A stretch of DNA of 64,000 nt from Streptomyces bikiniensis (GCA_000716465.1 JNWL01000007.1:62001-126000); one strand, 5' to 3'; counted from the stretch's first letter, positions 47,974 through 55,606 are shown. Numbers and translations: made by a program. Notes: generated from the sequence alone by a model not told the origin.

Positions 47974-50247
47974 GTGACAACCGACCATTCCGTGAACGCT
48001 GCGCCGATTCACCTGGCGATCGTGGGCGGCGGCCCGACCTGCACGTACGTCCTGGAACGCCTCGCCGCGCTGGTGCGCGACCGGCGGGACGCGGTCGCCC
48101 TGGAGATCGTGATCTACGACCTCTCGGGCGAGTTCGGGCCCGGCCAGGTCCACAGCCCTGACCAGACGAGGACCAGCTACCTCAACCGCGTCGTCGGCCA
48201 GGTGGCCTTCGCCGCGGACGAGAGCGTCGTCGACGCCGGCCCGCTGCTGTCCGCGTCCGAGCGGCCCACGCTGCTCGACTGGTGCCGCAGGAAGTTCGAG
48301 GAGACCGGCGACCCGGTCTACGACATGGTCGCCGAGGACTGGCCCAAGCGGTTCGTGCACGGCGAGGCCCTGCGCGACCAGTTCCGCGGGTACGTCGAGA
48401 TCCTGCGCGCCGCCGAGGGCGTCGAGGTGACCCTGCGGCAGGCCGAGGTCGTCGACCTGGAGGAGCGCGGCGACCGGTTCGCCGTCCTCACCGCCGACGG
48501 CGCCCCCGCCTACGAGGCCGACTACGTCCTCATGCTCACCGGCCACTCGTCCAACCGGCCGGAACTGGACCCGCGCCAGGCCCACCTGGCCCGGTTCGCC
48601 GACGCGCACCCGGGGGCGCACCTCATCCCCTCCGCGTACCCGCTGGAGCGGTCCCTGGACCCGGCGCACACCGGCCCGGGCACCACCGTCGCCTGTCTGG
48701 GCATGGGGCTCACCGGCATCGACGTGCTGCTCTACCTCACCGAGGGCCGCGGCGGCAGCTTCGAGCGGGACGCCGACGGCGAGCTCGTCTACCGCCCGTG
48801 CGGCGCCGAACCCGACTCCATCGTCGCGTTCAGCCGCTCCGGCCTGTTCACCTTCGCCCGGCCGTACAACGAGAAGGAACGCGACATCGCGGCCCTGGAG
48901 TACAAGGGCCCCTTCCTCACCACGGCGGCCGTGGCCGGGCTGCGGGCGACCGTCGGCGTGCCGAACGTCATCGGCGGCGCCCCCAAGCGCCAGCTCGACT
49001 TCGAGCGGCACGTCTTCCCGCTGATCCTCCTCGAAATGGCGCTCATCCAGTACGGGGTGCTGTACGGGACGGAGTTCCGCCGGGCGGCGATCCGGGCCGC
49101 GCAGCCGGCGTACGAGAAGTTCCTGGCCGACGCGGACGCCTTCGCCGACCACCACGAGGCCGGCGCGTTCCTCGTCGCGCCCGTCGAGGACCTGGCGCGG
49201 GACCTCGCGGACCGGGTCGACGACGTCCTGGCCGGCCGTACCGCCCTCGCGGTGTACGGCGACGGCGGGTCCGCCGGCGTCCTGCCGCCGGTCGACCGGG
49301 CGGTGCGCTCCTTCCTCACCGTCGTGTACGGCGCCGAACGGGCCGGGGCGCTGCTCGCGGAGGCCGGCGACCCGCACGCCTTCGCGGCCGCGGTCGCGGC
49401 GGCCGAGTCCCCGTGGCGGCACGCCACGCGGGCGGCCGACCACCGGTTCTCCTGGGAGCGGACCATCAACCCGGTGCCGGTGCCCGAGGGCGGTTACGCG
49501 AGCCCCGAGGAGTACGTCGAGACGTTCCTCGACTTCCTGGACCGGGACATCCGCTGGGCCGCCCAGGGCAATCTGAGCAACCCGGCGAAGGCGGCGGCCG
49601 ACGCCGCCTGGCGCGACATGCGGGGCGTCGTGATCGAGGCGGTCGACTTCGGCGGGCTGCTCGCCTCCTCGCACCGCACCTTCCTCAACGTGTACACGCC
49701 GCACCACAACCGGCTGTGCCAGGGCGCCTCGGTGGAGGCGATGGAGAAGGTCACCGCGCTGATCAAGAGCGGCCGGGTCGACATCTCGGTCGGTCCCGGC
49801 GCCCGGGTGGAGTGCGACGAGGAGCGCGGCCTGTTCCGCGTCAGCGGCCCGGCCACCGGTGCCGAGCGGTACGCGGACGCCCTCGTCGACGCGCGGGTCC
49901 ACGGCTTCGACGCCGAGCGCGACGTCATGCCGGTCTACCCGAACCTGCTGCGCCGCGGCATCGTCCGCAAGTGGGCCAACCCCGGTATCGGCGAAGCCGA
50001 CTTCGTCCCCGGCGGCCTGGACCTCACCCCCGAGTTCCACCCGGTCCGCGCCGATGGCAGGGTCGAGTCCCGGATCACCTTCCTGGGCCCGCCCAGCGAG
50101 GGTGTGATGTACCACCAGATCGGCGCCCTCCGACCGAACAAGGACCACCACGTCATCCGGGACATCCTCTGCTGGATCCACGCGTTCATGCCGCAGGAGT
50201 CCCCGGCCGGGGGGAAGACGAAGGAACTCGAAAGGAACCCGTCATGA
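47974..50247 (+). CDS. FAD/NAD(P)-binding oxidoreductase-like protein
   Basis: This is a 757-residue flavoprotein-like enzyme. The N-terminal dinucleotide-binding motif is LAIVGGGPTCTYVLERLAAL with conserved downstream FGPGQVHSP and YLNRVV; a second site appears at VACLGMGLTGIDVLLYL. This layout is the FAD-NAD(P)-binding family (PF13454-like), whose characterised members are few. The remaining ~450 residues have no recognised domain. It starts at GTG 47974 after an 87-base gap and overlaps the next gene by four bases. It might oxidise the amino or peptide intermediate, such as forming an imine or N-oxygenated group; this is conjecture. Confidence 0.75.
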   Translation: MTTDHSVNAAPIHLAIVGGGPTCTYVLERLAALVRDRRDAVALEIVIYDLSGEFGPGQVHSPDQTRTSYLNRVVGQVAFAADESVVDAGPLLSASERPTLLDWCRRKFEETGDPVYDMVAEDWPKRFVHGEALRDQFRGYVEILRAAEGVEVTLRQAEVVDLEERGDRFAVLTADGAPAYEADYVLMLTGHSSNRPELDPRQAHLARFADAHPGAHLIPSAYPLERSLDPAHTGPGTTVACLGMGLTGIDVLLYLTEGRGGSFERDADGELVYRPCGAEPDSIVAFSRSGLFTFARPYNEKERDIAALEYKGPFLTTAAVAGLRATVGVPNVIGGAPKRQLDFERHVFPLILLEMALIQYGVLYGTEFRRAAIRAAQPAYEKFLADADAFADHHEAGAFLVAPVEDLARDLADRVDDVLAGRTALAVYGDGGSAGVLPPVDRAVRSFLTVVYGAERAGALLAEAGDPHAFAAAVAAAESPWRHATRAADHRFSWERTINPVPVPEGGYASPEEYVETFLDFLDRDIRWAAQGNLSNPAKAAADAAWRDMRGVVIEAVDFGGLLASSHRTFLNVYTPHHNRLCQGASVEAMEKVTALIKSGRVDISVGPGARVECDEERGLFRVSGPATGAERYADALVDARVHGFDAERDVMPVYPNLLRRGIVRKWANPGIGEADFVPGGLDLTPEFHPVRADGRVESRITFLGPPSEGVMYHQIGALRPNKDHHVIRDILCWIHAFMPQESPAGGKTKELERNPS

Positions 50248-50987
50248 GCACCTCCATCGACTACACCGCACCCGAGTACGGCGGCGTCGACGTCCCCGAG
50301 CGGCTCAAGGAGATCCGCGCCGCGCACGACAGGCTCCGGGCCGCCGCCGCGGAGATCACGGAGGAGGGCGCCCGTGAGGCCGTCCACCTCCCGGGCTGGA
50401 CGCGCGGCCACGTCCTGATCCACCTCGCCGACCTGTCGCGGGCGTTCGCCCGCCAGGCCCGGTACGCCGCCGAGGGCAAGTCCGTCGAGGTGTACGACGG
50501 CGGGCGGCCCACCCGCGACCGGCGCATCGAGGAGCTGCACGGCGAGCCGGTCGCGTGGCTGCGGGAGCAGCTGGAGGAGGGCCTGACCGCCCTGGAGGAG
50601 GCCTGGGACGCGCTCGGCCCCGACGGCTGGGAGCTGCCCTGCTCGTACCGGAACTCGCCGCTGTTCGCGACCCAGCTCGCGTGGTGGAGGGAGACCGAGC
50701 TGCACACCGTCGACCTCACCGTCGGCTACGGCTCCGCGGAGTGGAGCACCGCGCTCTCCTCGCACGTGGTCTCCTTCCTGAAGGGCCGGCTGCCGCAGGG
50801 CGTCGCCCTGCACGCCGAGGACACCGGCCAGGAGTGGTCCACCGCGGCCGAGGGCGCGACCCCGGTGGTGGTCCGCGGCTCGCTGCGCGCGCTGGCCGCC
50901 TGGATCTCCGGCCGTCCGCACCCGGTCCTGCCGGTCGCGGACGGCGACCCGGCCGCGGCGCTGCCCGAGCTGACCGCCTGGCCGTAG
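50244..50987 (+). CDS. Mycothiol-dependent maleylpyruvate-isomerase-family (DinB-like) protein
   Basis: This is a 247-residue four-helix DinB-fold enzyme with the family's metal-binding His residues in LPGWTRGHVLIHLADLSRAFARQ and WWRETELHTVDL, and a smaller C-terminal domain. Members use mycothiol for isomerisation or thiol transfer, and many tailoring enzymes in actinomycete clusters belong here. In this operon it may act on an electrophilic phosphonate intermediate or detoxify one. The ATG overlaps the flavoprotein stop. A 104-base gap follows, with no clear promoter. Confidence 0.8.
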   Translation: MSTSIDYTAPEYGGVDVPERLKEIRAAHDRLRAAAAEITEEGAREAVHLPGWTRGHVLIHLADLSRAFARQARYAAEGKSVEVYDGGRPTRDRRIEELHGEPVAWLREQLEEGLTALEEAWDALGPDGWELPCSYRNSPLFATQLAWWRETELHTVDLTVGYGSAEWSTALSSHVVSFLKGRLPQGVALHAEDTGQEWSTAAEGATPVVVRGSLRALAAWISGRPHPVLPVADGDPAAALPELTAWP

Positions 50988-51091
50988 GACACCGGTGGGG
51001 CGGGCCCGCACCCCGCGGGCCCGCCCCGCCCCACCCCGCACACGCCGGCCGTGTGACACCCGTACGTACTCCGGAAGAGAGTTCCCTCCCC

Positions 51092-51658
51092 ATGACAGAC
51101 GCCCAGACCCTGACCGCACGGCCGCCGGCCGCCACGGGGCGCGAGAACGCGCAGCACGCGCAGAGCGCCGCCGAGGCGCTCGTCCAGGCCTTCGTGGACC
51201 GCGGGTTCACCCACTTCACCGGTGTCCCCTGCTCGCTCCTCAAGGGCGTCTTCCGGGTGCTGGAGAGCGGGGAGGGCCCCGCCGGGACCGTCTCCTACCT
51301 GCCCGCGCCCCGCGAGGACTCCGCGCTCGGCGTCGCCTCGGGCCTGTCGGCGGCCGGCGCGAAGCCCGTCGTCCTCATGCAGAACTCGGGCCTGGGCTAC
51401 TCCCTGAACGTGCTGACCTCGCTCAACCTCATCTACGACCTGCACGTGCCGCTGATCGTCAGCTGGCGCGGCCACGACGGGAACGACGCGGTCGAGCACG
51501 ACATCATCGGCCGCGAACTGCTCAACCTCCTCGACGTGTTCGGCCTGCGCCACACCGTCTTCGACCCGAGCGACCCCCACGGCTCCGTCGAGCGCTGCCT
51601 CGCGGCCGCCGAGGACGGACGCACCACTCCCGTCCTCATCGTCAAGGAAGGCATCTGA
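51092..51658 (+). CDS. Phosphonopyruvate decarboxylase, alpha (PYR-domain) subunit
   Basis: This 188-residue TPP-enzyme N-terminal domain has FVDRGFTHFTGVPCSLLKGVF, PREDSALGVASGLSAAGAKPVVLMQNSGLGYSLNVLTSL and WRGHDGNDAVEHDIIGREL, characteristic of phosphonopyruvate (and sulfopyruvate) decarboxylases; the PxED Glu activates TPP. Phosphonopyruvate decarboxylases are usually a single ~380-residue chain; here the second half is a separate gene two bases downstream, as in ComD/ComE. It converts phosphonopyruvate to phosphonoacetaldehyde, pulling the PepM equilibrium. Confidence 0.92.
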   Translation: MTDAQTLTARPPAATGRENAQHAQSAAEALVQAFVDRGFTHFTGVPCSLLKGVFRVLESGEGPAGTVSYLPAPREDSALGVASGLSAAGAKPVVLMQNSGLGYSLNVLTSLNLIYDLHVPLIVSWRGHDGNDAVEHDIIGRELLNLLDVFGLRHTVFDPSDPHGSVERCLAAAEDGRTTPVLIVKEGI

Positions 51659-51660
51659 GC

Positions 51661-52209
51661 ATGTTCGGCATCCAGGACGCGATCCGCGCGGTCACCGAGA
51701 AGTTCCCCACGTCCCTGTACGTGTCCACCTGCGGGTTCATCACCCGCGACCTCTACAACACCGCCGACCGGCCCGAGAACTTCTACCTGGTCGGGTCCAT
51801 GGGCATGGCCGCCCCCGTCGGCCTGGGCGTGGCGCTGGCCCGGCCGGGCCGCCACGTGGTCGTCCTCGACGGCGACGGTTCGTTCGCGATGAACCCCGGC
51901 GCGCTGCCGATGATCGCCGAGCACGCCCCGGACCTGGTGCACGTCGTCCTCGACAACGGCGTGCACGAGAGCACCGGTGGTCAGCGCCCGGTGCGCATCG
52001 CCGACCCGGTGGGCATGGCGCTCGCCGCCGGCTACTCCGCCGCGCACAGCGTCTCCTCGCCCGAGGAGCTGGCCGCCGTACGGCCCGAGCCGGGCGTCAC
52101 CACCCTGCTGCACGTCGCCTGCGCCCCGCGCGGCGCGCACGCCGGCAAGCGGGTGGAGTGGACCCCGCAGCAGCTCGTCGAGCGGTTCCGCGCCGCCGCG
52201 GCCGCCTGA
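51661..52209 (+). CDS. Phosphonopyruvate decarboxylase, beta (TPP-binding) subunit
   Basis: This 182-residue TPP-binding half has GSMGMAAPVGLGVALARPGRHVVVLDGDGSFAMNPGALPMIAEHAPDLVHVVLDNG. The GDGS motif at 71-74 and the Asn at 99 chelate the Mg that holds the diphosphate. HESTGGQR, which contacts the phosphonate in this family, follows. It starts two bases after the alpha-subunit stop, so the two are made in equal amounts. This is a natural split of one decarboxylase rather than a frameshift: each half has its own stop and start, and the domain boundary is clean. Confidence 0.92.
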   Translation: MFGIQDAIRAVTEKFPTSLYVSTCGFITRDLYNTADRPENFYLVGSMGMAAPVGLGVALARPGRHVVVLDGDGSFAMNPGALPMIAEHAPDLVHVVLDNGVHESTGGQRPVRIADPVGMALAAGYSAAHSVSSPEELAAVRPEPGVTTLLHVACAPRGAHAGKRVEWTPQQLVERFRAAAAA

Positions 52210-52244
52210 CACCCCCCACGGACACGGATAGGAGCACGCGCACC

Positions 52245-52517
52245 ATGGAAGACACCGCCGCGACCACGTCCGGGCAGGCGGAGCGGGTCCACAAGGTCCT
52301 GCTCGCGGTCCTGGGCGGCTCCGTCGACGTCTCCTCCCTCGGCCCCGGCGCCGACCTGTGGGAGGCGGGCATGGACTCGCTGCTGAGCGTGAGTCTGCTG
52401 GTCGCCCTGGAGGACGAGTTCGACGTCGAGTTCCCCGACGAGCTGCTGACCCGCGAGACGTTCGCCTCGGAGGCCGGCATCACCGCCGCCGTCACGACCC
52501 TGGCGGCGGCCGCGTGA
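52245..52517 (+). CDS. Free acyl/peptidyl carrier protein
   Basis: This 90-residue four-helix carrier has the phosphopantetheine site D44-S45-L46 in WEAGMDSLLSVSLLVALEDEF. It probably accepts the amino acid activated by the adenylation domain at 42959, on which the Fe/2OG oxygenase or condensation-like protein may act, as DdaD/DdaC do for diaminopropionate in dapdiamide synthesis. GGAG lies upstream. It overlaps the P-loop kinase-like gene by four bases. The A domain and carrier are separate genes, so they work in trans. No phosphopantetheinyl transferase is in the window. Confidence 0.9.
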   Translation: MEDTAATTSGQAERVHKVLLAVLGGSVDVSSLGPGADLWEAGMDSLLSVSLLVALEDEFDVEFPDELLTRETFASEAGITAAVTTLAAAA

Positions 52518-53557
52518 CGGCCGCCCCGACCCCCGCCGGGACGGGCACGACCGCCGGCCCGGCCGGACTGGGCGCGCTCCCGGTCCGCTCCACCCGGCTG
52601 GTGGACCTCAACCTCCTCTCGGTACGGATCTCCAGCAACCTCGAGGCCTTCGACGCCTACGCGTACTTCTCCCGCGAGGCGCCCGCCGGAACCGAGCCGG
52701 ACCACGAGATCGTCTGCGTGGACCTGGACCGGGACCCGTACGACCCGGAGGTGCTGCGGGGGCTCTGCGACCGCACGCTGCGGGCCAAGCGCTTCCGCTC
52801 GGGCTACTACCTCAACCACATCTTCGGCGACCCCGCGTACCTCGTCACCGAGGGCAGGCGCTCGTACGTCTTCGGCCGCCGCCTGGAGCGCACGGTCTGG
52901 CCGTACTTCGTCAAGCGGATCCTCACCGACTTCGCGGTCGACCACGGCTACCTGCACCTGAAGGCGGGCGGTTTCACCTTCGACGACGGCGCGGCCACGC
53001 TGCTCGTCGGGCCCAACGCCGGCGGCAAGACGGTGTTCCTCACCCAGGCCTGCCTGGACGGGGCGCGGTTCCTCACCAACACCCATGCGCTGGTGCGCGA
53101 CGGGGAGGCGCACGCCGTGCCCTCGGCGGTACGGGTCCGGCGGGCCCCGCAGTTCGAGCGGCTGATCGAGGAGCACGGGCTGACCCCGCACCTGGAGAGC
53201 GGGGACTTCGTGGCCGCGCCGGAGCTGCTGTTCGCGGGCGCGCCCAGCGACAGCGGGCGGGTCCGCAACATCGTGATCACCGACTTCTCCCCCGGGCGTC
53301 CGGGGGGCTTCGCGCGGATCACCGCGGAGCAGGCGGGCCTGTTCCTCGGCCTGTTCTCGGACGGGGTGGTCAACTACGGCCTGAAGGACGACCTGCTGGA
53401 CCATCACGGCGGCGACCTCGACGCGTTCACGGCCACCCTGGCCGGACTGCGCGCACAGCTCACCACCCTGGTCGAGGGCGCCCGCTGCTACCGGGCGAAC
53501 GTCGACATGCTCGATCCGCTCGTCCGCAAGACGGTGCTGGCGGAGCTGAGGGCGTGA
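52514..53557 (+). CDS. HPr-kinase-like P-loop protein, candidate phosphonate kinase
   Basis: This is a 347-residue protein with an N-terminal region (VDLNLLSVRISSNLEAFDAYAYF) and a C-terminal HPr-kinase-like ATPase. It has GYLHLKAGGFTFDDGAATLLVGPNAGGKTVFL with Walker A at 166-173, then GARFLTNTHALVRDGEAHAVPS as in the HprK fold. Such proteins occur in several peptide clusters. Because FomA and FomB together phosphorylate fosfomycin twice, and a FomA-like kinase is encoded at 45830, this could be the second, FomB-like, phosphonate-monophosphate kinase; I cannot verify the homology. The GTG overlaps the carrier stop and its own stop overlaps the exporter start. Confidence 0.65.
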   Translation: MTAAPTPAGTGTTAGPAGLGALPVRSTRLVDLNLLSVRISSNLEAFDAYAYFSREAPAGTEPDHEIVCVDLDRDPYDPEVLRGLCDRTLRAKRFRSGYYLNHIFGDPAYLVTEGRRSYVFGRRLERTVWPYFVKRILTDFAVDHGYLHLKAGGFTFDDGAATLLVGPNAGGKTVFLTQACLDGARFLTNTHALVRDGEAHAVPSAVRVRRAPQFERLIEEHGLTPHLESGDFVAAPELLFAGAPSDSGRVRNIVITDFSPGRPGGFARITAEQAGLFLGLFSDGVVNYGLKDDLLDHHGGDLDAFTATLAGLRAQLTTLVEGARCYRANVDMLDPLVRKTVLAELRA

Positions 53558-54405
53558 CGCCGCTCGTCGTCGGAGTGGTGCTGTTCGCCGCGGTAACCCA
53601 CGCGAGCTGGAACGCGATCACCCACCGCATCAAGGACGAACTGGCCTGCCTGAGCCTGGTCGGCGCCGGACGCACCCTGTCCGGCGCCGTCCTGGCGTGT
53701 CTGGCGCCGCTCCCGTCGCCGGCCGCCTGGCCGTACCTGATCGCCTCGGTCCTCCTGCACATCGGTTACCAGGTGGCGCTGATGCGCTCGTTCCGGCTGG
53801 GTGACTTCGGGCAGGTGTACCCGATCGCCCGGGGCGTGGCGCCGCTGCTGGTCACCCTGTTCGCCGTCTTCGCGCTGGGCGAGCACCTGGTGGGGGCCGG
53901 CGCGGCCGGGATCGCGGTCGCGACGACCGGGATCGTCGGCCTGGCGCTGTGGGGGGTCAGGGACCGGACCGGCCGGCCCAGCGGTCCGGCCGTGGCGATG
54001 GCCGCGACCACGGGCCTGATGATCGCCGTGTACACGGTGGTGGACGGCGTCGGTGTCCGCGAGGCCGGCGCGGCCCTCGGCTACATCGCCTGGCTGATGC
54101 TCCTCGACGGTCTGGCGATCCCCGCGTACGCGGCGGTCACGCTCCGCGGCGCCCTGCTCCCGAGGCTGCGCCCCGTCCTGCTGCCGGGCCTCGTCGGGGG
54201 CGTGCTGTCGGTCGTCTCGTACGGTCTGGTGCTGTGGGCGCAGACCAGGGCGCCGCTCGCGCCGGTGGCCGTGCTCCGCGAGTTCAGCGTGATCGCCGGC
54301 GCCGCGATCGCCGCGTTCTTCTTCAAGGAGCGCTTCGGCGGCCCGCGCATCGCCGCCGCCACCCTGATGGTCGCGGGCATCGCGCTGATGCTCGGCACGT
54401 CATAG
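53554..54405 (+). CDS. EamA/DMT-family transporter
   Basis: This is a 283-residue drug/metabolite transporter with ten hydrophobic helices in two five-helix halves. AVTHASWNAITHRI and the second half's LRPVLLPGLVGGVLSVVSYGLVLWAQTRAPLAPVAVLREFSVIAGAAIAAFFFKERFG (typical EamA end, with LRE...FKE) support the family. Together with the MFS gene in the divergent operon it gives the cluster two exporters. The GTG start overlaps the upstream stop as GTGA. This is the last clear gene of the rightward operon before the CYTH gene, 21 bases downstream. Confidence 0.88.
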   Translation: MTPLVVGVVLFAAVTHASWNAITHRIKDELACLSLVGAGRTLSGAVLACLAPLPSPAAWPYLIASVLLHIGYQVALMRSFRLGDFGQVYPIARGVAPLLVTLFAVFALGEHLVGAGAAGIAVATTGIVGLALWGVRDRTGRPSGPAVAMAATTGLMIAVYTVVDGVGVREAGAALGYIAWLMLLDGLAIPAYAAVTLRGALLPRLRPVLLPGLVGGVLSVVSYGLVLWAQTRAPLAPVAVLREFSVIAGAAIAAFFFKERFGGPRIAAATLMVAGIALMLGTS

Positions 54406-54426
54406 GAAGCACGACACAGGAAGGAA

Positions 54427-54891
54427 GTGTCCGGTTTGCCCACGGAGACAGAACGCAAGTACCTCGTCGTCGCGGACGACCCGCGCTGGCGCGCCCTGAT
54501 CCGCGCCACGCACACCCTGCGCCAGGGCTACCTCACCACGGACCGCTCCCCCGAGGTCCGGATCCGGGTCGTCGACGACAACGCGGCCTTCCTCACCGTC
54601 AAGGGCCCCCGCTCCGGTCCGACCCGGGCCGAGTACGAGTACCCCGTCCCCGTTCCGGACGCCCTGGAACTCCTCGCCCTCTGCACCGGACGCGTCCTGG
54701 AGAAACGGCGCCACTCGCTCCCGGACGACTGGATCGTCGACGAGTACACCGGTGTCCACGCGGGCCTCACGGTGGCCGAGATCGAGTGGCGGGGCGACCC
54801 GGCCGTCCCGCCGCCCGCCCCTCCCTGGGCCGTCAGGGACATCACCGGCGACCCCGCCTACTCCAACGCGACCCTGGCGCTCCGCCCGTAA
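54427..54891 (+). CDS. CYTH-domain protein (triphosphate-tunnel family)
   Basis: This is a 154-residue CYTH domain. The N-terminal ETERKYLV is the signature ExExK, followed by the charged strands LRQGYLTT, PEVRIRVVDDNAAFLTVKGP and AEIEWRGD that line the tunnel binding triphosphates. Most bacterial members are inorganic triphosphatases or act on nucleoside triphosphates. GTG 54427 has AGGAAGG upstream. It follows the DMT exporter in the same direction and may be the last gene of the phosphonate operon, or an unrelated flanking gene ending at the shared terminator. Confidence 0.85.
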   Translation: MSGLPTETERKYLVVADDPRWRALIRATHTLRQGYLTTDRSPEVRIRVVDDNAAFLTVKGPRSGPTRAEYEYPVPVPDALELLALCTGRVLEKRRHSLPDDWIVDEYTGVHAGLTVAEIEWRGDPAVPPPAPPWAVRDITGDPAYSNATLALRP

Positions 54892-54930
54892 GTCCCGTCC
54901 TTCTCCTCCGCCCGGCGCCCGGACGACGAA

Positions 54931-54962
54931 AATCCCGCCCGATCTTGCGATCGGACGGGATT
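54931..54962. terminator. Bidirectional terminator between CYTH gene and tRNA-Ala
   Basis: A 14-bp stem (54931-54944 with 54949-54962, loop TTGC) has one imperfect pair that is a G-T wobble on the minus strand. There it is followed by TTTTCG, so it is best as terminator of the tRNA, and it also stops the rightward operon. It closely resembles the hairpin at 26672-26707. Confidence 0.75.
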
Positions 54963-54973
54963 CCCGTTGTCTG

Positions 54974-55047
54974 TGGACCTGTGGGGATTTGAACCCCAGA
55001 CCCCCTCGATGCGAACGAGGTGCGCTACCAGACTGCGCCACAGGCCC
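54974..55047 (-). tRNA. tRNA-Ala (anticodon CGC)
   Basis: The minus strand folds as a full cloverleaf of 74 bases. The acceptor stem GGGCCTG pairs with CAGGTCC (one G-U), with discriminator A. The D-arm contains GCGCAGTCTGGTAGCGC, the anticodon stem CCTCG/CGAGG holds the loop TTCGCAT (anticodon CGC, reading GCG), and the T-arm is CTGGGGTTCAAATCCCCA. CCA is not encoded. The 3' end faces the phosphonate cluster. Confidence 0.93.
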
Positions 55048-55108
55048 TTGCGACGTGTGAAACATTAGCACCCCGACCGGCGAGAACAAAAATCGCTTCC
55101 GCCGCAGG

Positions 55109-55606
55109 TCAGCCGAGGGCGTCGGGGAGGGCTCCCCCGATCGGCTCGTGCCGGTACCGCCACCGGATCTCGGTCAGGGCGTCCTCCGCCTCCCGGCGGA
55201 TCTCGGGGTGGGGGTGGTCGAGGAACCGCTCGGCGAGCGGTGTCGCCGCCTTGTCGTACGTGGAGCCGAGGGCCGACAGGACGTAGGCCAGGAGCGGGGG
55301 GTCGAAGCGGTCCGCCGCGTCGGCGAGCGGTTTCACGAGCGGGAGGGGGAGCGTGTAGCGCGTGCCCGCCGTGCAAACGGCGTACAGGGCGGATTCCAGG
55401 ACTGCCCTGTCCTCGTCGCCGGACAGGGCAACCCCGACCATGCGTCCGACGGCCCGCTCGGCGTCCTCCTGCGTCAGCAGACCCGCCTCCAGGACGTCGC
55501 TGATCTCGTCCAGGCGGAAGTCCCGGTGCGGCGTGGCCGGGTCGTCGAATTTCTCCCAGGCCTTCTCGATCCGGGCCGTGAGGCGCGCGTAGCCGTCCAT
55601 GTCCAC
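55109..55606 (-). CDS. HEAT-repeat-like small helical protein
   Basis: This 165-residue helical protein has a C-terminal half that reads as HEAT-type repeats (LAYVLSALGSTYDKAATPLAERFLDHPHPEIRREAEDALTEI). The N-terminal half (YARLTARIEKAWEKFDDPATP) is helical without a known motif. Many such small proteins in Streptomyces are of unknown function and may act as immunity or scaffold proteins. The start is GTG 55606 or ATG 55600; neither has a clear ribosome site. It is downstream of glpR on the same strand. Confidence 0.65.
   Translation of the reverse strand: MDMDGYARLTARIEKAWEKFDDPATPHRDFRLDEISDVLEAGLLTQEDAERAVGRMVGVALSGDEDRAVLESALYAVCTAGTRYTLPLPLVKPLADAADRFDPPLLAYVLSALGSTYDKAATPLAERFLDHPHPEIRREAEDALTEIRWRYRHEPIGGALPDALG

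Noticed and set aside
45781..50181. Long minus-strand frame opposite the kinase, AEPT and flavoprotein genes
   Set aside because: The plus-strand genes have catalytic motifs and translational coupling; the antisense product is low-complexity.
51092..52209. Frameshift in a single decarboxylase gene
   Set aside because: The break falls at the domain boundary with its own stop, two-base gap and a good ATG, so a natural two-subunit enzyme is the simpler reading.
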